Under the pieces are notes generated by a model. It was given only the letters and a program-made list of their open reading frames with translations. It was not told where the DNA came from and made no database searches. A DNA stretch of 9,342 bases from Patescibacteria group bacterium. GTDB lineage: Bacteria > Patescibacteriota > Minisyncoccia > Minisyncoccales > CG1-02-41-26. Made by a program: the position numbers and the translations under genes. Position 1 is the stretch's first letter, and the number at the start of each line of letters is the position of its first letter. The stretch is from assembly GCA_018830365.1 (NCBI GenBank), contig JAHJSK010000045.1:1-9342 (forward strand), in the 5' to 3' direction. Below are positions 1 through 4,129 of this stretch, piece after piece.

Positions 1-136
1 CTTTTTCTTTTAATTCTTTTTCATTTAATTTTTTGGAAATAAATTCATCTGTTTTCATAAACAATAAAACTTCAAACAATTCGGCTAATTGATATTCATT
101 TCTTGGAAGATAATTGTCGTATATGCTATTTTTCAT
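1..136 (-). CDS. N-terminal fragment of a hypothetical protein, cut by the left edge
   Basis: An ATG at 136-134 on the minus strand opens a frame that stays open for 45 codons to the window edge, so only the N-terminus is present. It begins MKNSIYDNYLPRNEYQ and continues with a helix-rich, charged stretch (LAELFEVLLFMKTDEF, then a Lys/Glu-rich tail). The order 'L-x-E-L-F-E-V-L-L-x-M-K-T' followed by an 'ELKE' segment faintly recalls the start of TrpR/YerC-type small regulators, but too little is visible to assign a family. The gene lies after two hairpin terminators (380-410 and 191-244), so it is probably its own transcription unit. Codon use matches the AT-rich neighbours. Function unknown. 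Confidence 0.5.
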   Translation of the reverse strand, partial: MKNSIYDNYLPRNEYQLAELFEVLLFMKTDEFISKKLNEKELKEK

Positions 137-190
137 ATTTTGCTTGATTATAGTTTCATTTCGCCTTAATTTCAAGTTTTAATTTATTGG

Positions 191-245
191 AAAAATCCTT
201 GTCTCTTAAAACCGCGATCGCTTGAATAAGGGACAAGGATTTTTT
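191..245. terminator. Long-stem hairpin, probable bidirectional terminator
   Basis: AAAAATCCTTGTC (191-203) pairs perfectly with GACAAGGATTTTT (232-244). The stem extends inward by TCTTA/TAAGG (204-208 with 227-231, one G·T wobble), giving about 18 paired positions. The 18-nt loop contains the palindrome GCGATCGC (214-221). A T6 run (240-245) ends the plus-strand arm, and a T5 run ends the minus-strand arm. It can therefore stop transcription both ways and insulates the partial gene at 1-136. Confidence 0.65.
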
Positions 246-379
246 GTAGACCTCTATAAAAATTTCAAAAATGAATTTTTGTTTAACAACAAATTTTTTT
301 TATAAAAACCCCCTTTGGATTTTTTTATAGACGATAGAATACATTTTGTGATTTCTTAATTAAATTAGAGCTGTCAAAA

Positions 380-410
380 AAATTGGCAGAGGTCTGACCT
401 CTGCCAATTT
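380..410 (-). terminator. Perfect 15-bp hairpin followed by a T-run, rho-independent terminator
   Basis: AAATTGGCAGAGGTC (380-394) and GACCTCTGCCAATTT (396-410) are exact inverted copies around one central base. On the minus strand the stem runs directly into a T7 tract (380-374), the classical intrinsic terminator form. On the plus strand no T-run follows. It lies about 190 nt past the stop of the broken nuclease gene and is the likely end of the 600-1788 transcript. Confidence 0.75.
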
Positions 411-599
411 CCTACTTCCAGCCCAACTTTGCCAGAACCACATTAACCAAAAGCGGAGGCGATCTGTTTTAATCAAAATCTGAACCTATTTTGACGAAAA
501 TCCGGATGATGATTTTTAGTCCGCCACCAAATTTCGCGCTAATAAAGTTGGCAAGCGTATTCAATGCTTAATTTTGTCTAATGATTTATAATTTTAATA
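411..599. other. Non-coding, G+C-richer block with nested inverted repeats; possible structured RNA or gene remnant
   Basis: No acceptable reading frame crosses this block; all frames I translated hit stops. Positions 411-560 are about 42 percent G+C by hand count, clearly above the surrounding sequence. CCAACTTT (423-430) can pair with AAAGTTGG (544-551), and inside that GCGGA (453-457) can pair with TCCGC (520-524). ATTTT/AAAAT could close a small hairpin near 488-502. Nested helices just before the minus-strand terminator at 380-410 would suit a small RNA or a structured 3' untranslated region. A decayed gene is equally possible. I recognise no known RNA family. Confidence 0.25.
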
Positions 600-1581
600 T
601 TAGCTCCATAATTCAATTATGGATTTTACGTTTAATAATTTATCAAGCGTAGTATAACGTGGCGATTGGGGCGCTTCGCCCTTTTTCCCTGTACCAAGTT
701 TGATCGGTTTAACTGTTTTTTTATTCTTCAAAAATAAAATATATTTACCAGTATCTTTATATGGTTCAATCCGATCAATTTCCGCATAATGGCTTATATG
801 TGCAACCGGTGTTTTTTCGTAAATTGCTAAATATTTTAGTTTCTCTCTCGCTTCTTGCGAAAGTCGGATAGCCCACCATGCATTATTTTCCACATATGCA
901 TGCTTGAATCCATCCTCGAGTGCGGCACAGACGACTGTATTAAATTCTACCGCCTCGCCAGTTTTAATTTTTTCAGTTTCAATATCTTCAATTTCTTCAC
1001 GCATTGGTTCGTAATAATAGGAAATATCATTTCCGCAGATATATCGTTGTAGAAGTACTATGTCTGGCCGATTTTTAAAAATCTTGAAAGCAAGATTTAA
1101 GTCAGCTGTAACTTCATTTATCGCAACTACAATTTTAATATCGTTTTTTTCGGTAAGGAAAATCATTAACTCCGCAATGTTTTTAAACACTGTTTGCAGT
1201 AAGTATTGCTCTATCTCTTTTTTTGTTTTTTGTTTCGCCTTCAATTGCTTTAATTAGCATATTGCGGATCTGGTTAGCAGAAGAAACGACACTTGTACTA
1301 AAGCGGGCAATTTGTTCAATGATATTTGAATACACGTCGTGCGATGCGATTTCATTTTCTATAATGTACAGCTGTGGTTTTTTTGTGTCATAAAAATCAA
1401 TCAAAAATGCATCCGGAATACCACGGTGACTATCTCGTCCAATTCGTTTTTTTACATCAATATAAATAGAATCTTTTCCAAAAAGATATTTTTGATTCTC
1501 AATAACAGCTTTCTCGAATTCCGCTTCATTGTCGAAATCATATAAAGAGTATTCGTTATTTTTTAAAATGATTTTTGCCAT
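600..1581 (-). pseudogene. PD-(D/E)XK-like nuclease, split by a one-base frameshift
   Basis: The first frame (start ATG at 1581) encodes about 121 meaningful residues. Translation then runs out of frame and stops at 1183. The rest (about 205 residues ending ...SIIELWS) is in another frame and ends at 600. Removing one A from the A7 tract (T7 at 1218-1224 on the plus strand) joins them through ...ETKNKKEIEQYLLQ into a protein of about 326 residues. The N-terminal half has a nuclease-like core: GIPDAFLID with Asp57, then LYIIENEI with Glu75 and Glu77, then a helix containing Gln90. This follows the D...ExK/ExE layout of PD-(D/E)XK enzymes, with Glu in the usual Lys place. The C-terminal half has an aromatic AWWAIRL strand and a PVAHISHYAEID...GKYILFL segment. 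That part could be a PUA/EVE-like reader domain (inference). It starts 5 nt after the regulator gene's stop, so the two form one operon. It could be an orphan restriction or defence nuclease. The lesion may be real, a slippage site, or a sequencing error. Confidence 0.6.
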
Positions 1582-1586
1582 ATTTT

Positions 1587-1788
1587 TTAATTAAATAATT
1601 CTATCGTCGGCACGCCGAGGGCTTTGGCTATTTTTTCTAATGTGTCCACATTAGAATTCGGACTTTCGCCAGCTTCCATCTTAACAACGGTACCCGACGC
1701 CAAATCAGCGTCTTTTTGAGAGGCGATTTTGCGAGATTCCTTTTTTGATCCGCAATTTTCGGATATTTTTGCTGACCGCATTTGCCAT
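1587..1788 (-). pseudogene. XRE-family helix-turn-helix regulator, interrupted by a one-base frameshift
   Basis: From ATG 1788 the frame encodes MANAVSKNIRKLRIKKGISQ followed by NRLSK, the first helices of an XRE/Cro-type domain, and then reaches a stop. The remaining helices, SGTVVKMEAGESPN then TLEKIAKALGVPTIELFN, are in the next frame. Dropping one A from the A5 tract (T5 at 1713-1717 on the plus strand) restores a contiguous 66-residue HTH protein of normal length and motif order. An internal ATG at 1781 gives a 64-residue open frame, but its first 23 residues are an out-of-frame reading of the HTH and are not meaningful. Such small regulators often precede restriction endonuclease genes as controller proteins, and this one lies 5 nt before a nuclease gene. 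The shared type of damage in both genes suggests decay, slippage control or base-calling error. Confidence 0.7.
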
Positions 1789-1810
1789 ATTATTTTGACT
1801 TTGACAAACT

Positions 1811-1816
1811 ATTATA
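1811..1816 (-). promoter_or_regulatory. -10 box TATAAT upstream of the XRE regulator
   Basis: A perfect TATAAT on the minus strand (1816-1811) lies 22 nt before the regulator's ATG. No good -35 hexamer is seen at 16-18 nt. The short spacing implies a very short leader. A TTATCCACA sequence (1824-1832), identical to the DnaA-box consensus, lies just upstream. Confidence 0.4.
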
Positions 1817-1908
1817 CTTTGTATTATCCACATTCGCTCAGAAAAACAAAAACTTCATTTTTACTTTTACTCGCTTCGTTTGAAAATAAATACTTTCCGA
1901 TACAAAAA

Positions 1909-2313
1909 TCAATGTTTTTCTTGGACAAGATATTCATTAGAAAAAGGAATGTATTTTATTTCAGAAACTTTAACCAGACCAAGAGTATTGATTTCTTGTT
2001 CAAGATTTTTTAAAGCAAATAATCGCGTATATTCTTTTTCTGAAAATAAACTTTCTTCGGATAGTCCTTCTATTTTTTTCTGCTCCATTTTAATGAAATA
2101 ATTTTCTTTGGTTAGACCCTCAATTTGGAAAAGATAAAAAATTAATAAAGAAATTACAAGTAAAAAAATCCCTCCTACAACGCAACAAAAAAAATTTTTG
2201 GAAACAGGAAACACAAAATCAGCGGGGTTTAATGGAAAAGTTAAACCCCTCACCACGGACTTACGCCCGTGACATTCTGTGGTGAGGGGTAAAAATAATC
2301 TTTGAGTTTTCAT
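1909..2313 (-). CDS. ftsL: FtsL-like bitopic cell-division protein
   Basis: A 134-residue protein with a cytoplasmic N-terminus (1-40), one strongly hydrophobic segment (about 41-64, from FFCCVVGGIF to IFYLFQI), and a charged helical outside part rich in Glu/Lys. The heptad-like region about 66-118 could be a coiled coil. Size, topology and position right after rsmH match FtsL, the divisome protein that works with FtsB and FtsQ and helps activate septal peptidoglycan synthesis. Sequence identity is too low for a motif-based call, so the name rests on topology and context. Its ATG overlaps the rsmH stop (ATGA, 2313-2310), supporting translational coupling and this start. Residues 8-23 are encoded by an inverted-repeat element (2245-2290), an unusual origin for the N-terminal tail. 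No ftsI follows; the next genes are the broken regulator/nuclease pair. Confidence 0.55.
   Translation of the reverse strand: MKTQRLFLPLTTECHGRKSVVRGLTFPLNPADFVFPVSKNFFCCVVGGIFLLVISLLIFYLFQIEGLTKENYFIKMEQKKIEGLSEESLFSEKEYTRLFALKNLEQEINTLGLVKVSEIKYIPFSNEYLVQEKH
2245..2290. repeat. Inverted-repeat element inside the FtsL-like coding sequence
   Basis: ACCCCTCACCAC (2245-2256) and GTGGTGAGGGGT (2279-2290) are exact 12-bp inverted arms. Inside lies a second hairpin, CACGGAC (2254-2260) with GCCCGTG (2265-2271), having one mismatch and a TTAC loop. The outer 10 bp of each arm are the same as in the element at 4080-4119, so the two belong to one family. G+C content is far above the surroundings. 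It is read through in frame as residues 8-23 of the FtsL-like protein. Confidence 0.75.
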
Positions 2314-3227
2314 ATGATTATTGCCGCTCTTAATTTTGCTGATCTTGCTTTGGGATTTTTTTCAATTTCTTCCAGCAAAGGTACGAGCGGTTTTTTAGTT
2401 AAAATTTGAAGACGACCTTTTTTTTGCTCATCTCTAAAAAAATTTTTTACTATTCTGTCCTCCAAAGAATGAAAAGAAATTATTACTATTCTTGCTCCTC
2501 TTTCTAATGTTTCCAGAATTTGAGGGAGGACATCTGCGAGGTTTTTTAGCTCATCATTGACCGCAATTCTTAATGCCTGAAAAGTTCTGGTGGCGCAAGG
2601 AAGTCTTTTATGTTGATACCAAGCGGGTGTTGCTTTTTTTATAATATCTTCCAGTTGAAAAGTGGTTTCTATGGGACTATTTTTTCTTTGCTCTGCGATT
2701 TTTGCGGCAATTCTTTTGGCAAATCGTTCTTCCCCATATTCCTTTAAAATTCTCGCAATTATTTTTTCCGGCCATCTATTAATAATTTCTCCAGCTGTCA
2801 ATTGAGCCGTGGAAGAATACCTCATATCAAGCGGCTCATTTTTTTTAAAAGTGAATCCCCTTTCCGACTCTTCTAAGTGCCATGAAGACATTCCAAGATC
2901 AAGTAAAATTCCATTAATTGGCTTAAACTGATTTTTTTCAACAATTTCTTTCAGGTTGACATAAGAATCATTTACAAGAATTAACCTATTTTTAATTTTT
3001 CTGGATGTGGAGCAGACTCCCCGTAGGGCTGCTTTTTTAATTTTTATTTTTAAATTCTTAATTTGGGCTGAATCCATTTCAATGCCTAATACCTTGCCTT
3101 CGGGTTCATTTTTTTCAAGAATAAGAGCCGCGTGTCCTGCCTCGCCAATTGTGGCGTCTACAAAATTTTCATTTGACTTGGGATCAAGATATTCAAGAAC
3201 TTGTTTTTGTAAAACAGGAATATGCAT
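2310..3227 (-). CDS. rsmH: 16S rRNA (cytosine(1402)-N(4))-methyltransferase RsmH (MraW)
   Basis: RsmH uses S-adenosylmethionine to N4-methylate C1402 of 16S rRNA in the ribosomal P-site region. The 305-residue protein shows the family signatures in order. HIPVLQKQVLEYL is at residues 2-14. The SAM-binding VDATIGEAGH is at 23-32 and GIEMD at 48-52. GILLDLGMSSWHL is at 106-118 and RGFTFKKNEPLDMRY at 123-137. ATRTFQALRIAVNDEL is at 212-227, ISFHSLEDRIVK at 250-261 and NPKARSAKLRA at 291-301. Length is near the usual 300-315. The start ATG at 3227 leads directly into the conserved HIPVL. Between the GIEMD helix and the strand RLILVNDSY is an extra segment, AALRGVCSTSRK (66-77). It is encoded by a G+C-rich hairpin and looks inserted. 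The gene stands second in the dcw cluster, but a 117-bp repeat-filled gap separates it from mraZ. Its stop overlaps the ftsL start. Confidence 0.95.
   Translation of the reverse strand: MHIPVLQKQVLEYLDPKSNENFVDATIGEAGHAALILEKNEPEGKVLGIEMDSAQIKNLKIKIKKAALRGVCSTSRKIKNRLILVNDSYVNLKEIVEKNQFKPINGILLDLGMSSWHLEESERGFTFKKNEPLDMRYSSTAQLTAGEIINRWPEKIIARILKEYGEERFAKRIAAKIAEQRKNSPIETTFQLEDIIKKATPAWYQHKRLPCATRTFQALRIAVNDELKNLADVLPQILETLERGARIVIISFHSLEDRIVKNFFRDEQKKGRLQILTKKPLVPLLEEIEKNPKARSAKLRAAIII
3003..3033. repeat. Short G+C-rich hairpin segment apparently inserted within rsmH
   Basis: AGCAG (3011-3015) pairs with CTGCT (3029-3033) and CCC (3020-3022) with GGG (3026-3028), leaving a four-base bulge (3016-3019). 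The stretch is about two thirds G+C, while flanking codons are largely A/T. It encodes the extra residues 66-77 of RsmH, where other members have a short loop. This suggests an in-frame palindromic insertion. Confidence 0.4.
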
Positions 3228-3239
3228 CTTTGTAAAAAA

Positions 3240-3311
3240 CTCTAAACTCTAAATCCTAAATTCTAAAACAAATTTCAATGACCTTTAGAATTTAGAGTTT
3301 AGGATTTAGGA
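3240..3311. repeat. Two facing heptamer arrays (YYCTAAA x4 and TTTAGRN x4) between mraZ and rsmH
   Basis: Four contiguous heptamers CTCTAAA, CTCTAAA, TCCTAAA, TTCTAAA fill 3240-3267. After a 16-base spacer, four heptamers TTTAGAA, TTTAGAG, TTTAGGA, TTTAGGA fill 3284-3311. The second array is the approximate reverse complement of the first, so the whole can fold into a long imperfect hairpin. The unit resembles a telomere-type repeat but is only four copies long. It separates mraZ from rsmH, which are usually nearly adjacent. Confidence 0.8.
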
Positions 3312-3314
3312 TTT

Positions 3315-3344
3315 CTCTTTTTTGGCATTTTTGCCAAAAAAGAG
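3315..3344. repeat. Perfect 13-bp hairpin immediately after the mraZ stop
   Basis: CTCTTTTTTGGCA (3315-3327) and TGCCAAAAAAGAG (3332-3344) are exact inverted arms around TTTT. The arm begins at the base next to the mraZ TAG (3347-3345). The T-run lies inside the stem and no T tract follows on either strand, so it is not a canonical terminator. It could attenuate transcription between mraZ and rsmH or protect the mraZ transcript end. Confidence 0.65.
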
Positions 3345-3776
3345 CTATATTCCCAATTCTTTTAATCTTTCCGCCATGTCCCCTACTCCCGCTTCAGTTT
3401 TTTTCTGATATTCCTGCCACTTGCTTTCATCCCAAATTTCCGCCCTATTATATAAACCAGCAATCACCACTTTCTTTTTTAAAAAAGCGTAATTTTTTAA
3501 ATAATCGGGAATTAAAATTCTTCCCAAGCGATCAAAATCAACTTCCATAGCGCCAGCTAACATTAAGCGAACAAAGCCCCGCGCGTCAGCTTGCGACAAA
3601 GGCAGTTTAGAAAGTTTTTCCGCTAATTTTTGCCACTCATCTAATGGATAAAGAAAAAGACAATTATCAAGACCGCGCGTGATCACGGCCTTCTTGCCCA
3701 AAAGCTTTCTGAATCTAACAGGAATAGCCAATCTTTTTTTTTCGTCTATTTTGTAGTTGTATTCTCCTAAAAACAT
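3345..3776 (-). CDS. mraZ: MraZ, transcriptional regulator of the division/cell-wall cluster
   Basis: MraZ is an AbrB-fold DNA-binding protein that usually represses its own dcw promoter by binding TGGGN direct repeats. The 143-residue product has the two expected SpoVT/AbrB-type modules: DEKKRLAIP (11-19) in the first half and DRLGRILIP (82-90) in the second. Both carry the D-x(3)-R-x(3)-P pattern of the family. The start MFLGEYNYKID is typical, which fixes ATG 3776. Length matches the family (about 140-150). It opens the dcw segment mraZ-rsmH-ftsL. Its upstream region carries phased TGG repeats (3884-3940) just downstream of a promoter-like sequence, fitting autoregulation. The bases before the ATG are an AT-only octamer array with no Shine-Dalgarno sequence. 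Confidence 0.95.
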   Translation of the reverse strand: MFLGEYNYKIDEKKRLAIPVRFRKLLGKKAVITRGLDNCLFLYPLDEWQKLAEKLSKLPLSQADARGFVRLMLAGAMEVDFDRLGRILIPDYLKNYAFLKKKVVIAGLYNRAEIWDESKWQEYQKKTEAGVGDMAERLKELGI

Positions 3777-3785
3777 GATTTAAGA

Positions 3786-3833
3786 TTTATTAATTTATTG
3801 ATTTATTAATTTATTGGTTTATTAATTTATTAT
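3786..3833. repeat. Octamer array TTTATTRR, six copies, in the mraZ leader
   Basis: Six contiguous 8-mers occupy 3786-3833: TTTATTAA, TTTATTGA, TTTATTAA, TTTATTGG, TTTATTAA, TTTATTAT. They end 10 nt before the mraZ start codon and would form most of its untranslated leader. The region is almost purely A/T, so copy number could vary by slippage. Confidence 0.8.
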
Positions 3834-3839
3834 TCTCAA

Positions 3840-3874
3840 TCAATTGTTAAATGTTAAATGTCAATTGTTAAATG
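3840..3874. repeat. Heptamer array TCAATTG/TTAAATG, five copies
   Basis: Five contiguous 7-mers: TCAATTG, TTAAATG, TTAAATG, TCAATTG, TTAAATG. The array lies between the octamer array and the phased TGG repeats. It is another short-period array in the mraZ upstream region, with the same 7-bp period as the arrays at 3240-3311 but a different unit. Confidence 0.75.
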
Positions 3875-3883
3875 TTTTTATAG

Positions 3884-3940
3884 TTATCCCCAGTTTTAAT
3901 GAGTTATCCCAAACTTTTCCACAATTATCCACTTACTCCC
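3884..3940 (-). promoter_or_regulatory. Putative MraZ operator: 10-nt-phased TGG repeats
   Basis: On the minus strand TGGAT (3931), TGGAA (3921) and TGGGA (3911) follow each other with exactly 10-nt spacing, each TGGRN plus a 5-nt spacer. An imperfect AGGGA (3941) continues the phase upstream, and TGGGG (3892) follows 19 nt downstream. MraZ of E. coli is known to bind TGGGN repeats separated by 5 nt. The block starts just after the proposed -10 box, where a repressor would block initiation. The plus-strand readings (TTATCCCCA, TTTTCCACA, TTATCCACT) also resemble DnaA boxes, the main alternative. Confidence 0.6.
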
Positions 3941-3969
3941 TTTTTAATCCATTTTAATACAAATGTCAA
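3941..3969 (-). promoter_or_regulatory. Putative mraZ (dcw) promoter
   Basis: On the minus strand a perfect -35 TTGACA (3969-3964) is followed after exactly 17 nt by TAAAAA (3946-3941), a weak -10 with four of six consensus bases. Transcription would begin within the TGG repeats and leave a leader of about 155 nt containing both AT-rich arrays. A second TTGACA (3864-3859) lies closer to mraZ but has no good -10. Confidence 0.5.
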
Positions 3970-3989
3970 TAATTCTTGTTCAAAAAAAA

Positions 3990-4011
3990 TTTTGTTGATT
4001 TATCAACAAAA
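3990..4011. repeat. Palindrome TTTTGTTGAT/ATCAACAAAA upstream of the mraZ promoter
   Basis: Two exact 10-bp arms (3990-3999 and 4002-4011) flank TT. It lies about 20 bp upstream of the proposed -35 box, a usual place for an activator or dimeric repressor site. It may instead just extend the adjacent T-rich terminator tail. Confidence 0.45.
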
Positions 4012-4042
4012 AAAAGAAAAAACCCTCTTAATTTAAAGGGTT
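4008..4042 (-). terminator. Rho-independent terminator of the 4130-8198 operon
   Basis: AACCCT (4042-4037) and AGGGTT (4026-4021) on the minus strand form the stem, with TTAA pairing able to extend it. The sequence then runs into T4-C-T8 (4020-4008). It lies about 90 nt past the stop of the exported-protein gene and separates it from the mraZ promoter. A T5 run also follows on the plus strand. Confidence 0.65.
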
Positions 4043-4061
4043 TTTCCACAATTTATCCACA
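4042..4061 (+). promoter_or_regulatory. Pair of consensus DnaA boxes
   Basis: TTTTCCACA (4042-4050) and TTATCCACA (4053-4061) both match the DnaA-box consensus TTWTNCACA. They are in the same orientation, 11 nt apart. With the similar sequences at 3884-3933 they make a cluster of six box-like sites beside AT-rich repeats. Confidence 0.4.
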
Positions 4062-4079
4062 AAAGAGTTATCTTGATTT

Positions 4080-4119
4080 ACCCCTCACCTTTTTTCCTAA
4101 ATGAAAAAAGGTGAGGGGT
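4080..4119. repeat. Inverted-repeat element with perfect 16-bp arms
   Basis: ACCCCTCACCTTTTTT (4080-4095) and AAAAAAGGTGAGGGGT (4104-4119) are exact inverted copies around an 8-nt loop. The outer 10 bp equal those of the element at 2245-2290. It ends 10 bp from the stop of the exported-protein gene. On the minus strand it may also act as a weak transcription stop or a 3'-end stabiliser. Confidence 0.75.
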
Positions 4120-4129
4120 TTACTCTTTT

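Noticed and set aside
1..136. TrpR/YerC-type repressor
   Set aside because: Only 45 residues are visible, and the similarity is limited to a few helix positions without the DNA-binding motif.
1587..1781. A 64-residue protein starting at ATG 1781 as the real regulator
   Set aside because: Its first 23 residues are an out-of-frame reading of the HTH. The true N-terminus is encoded from ATG 1788 in the other frame.
3315..3344. Canonical intrinsic terminator after mraZ
   Set aside because: No T-run follows the stem on the minus strand; the T tract is inside the stem. It is kept only as a hairpin.
3240..3874. CRISPR array
   Set aside because: Repeat units are only 7-8 bp and contiguous, without unique spacers of constant length, and no cas gene is present.
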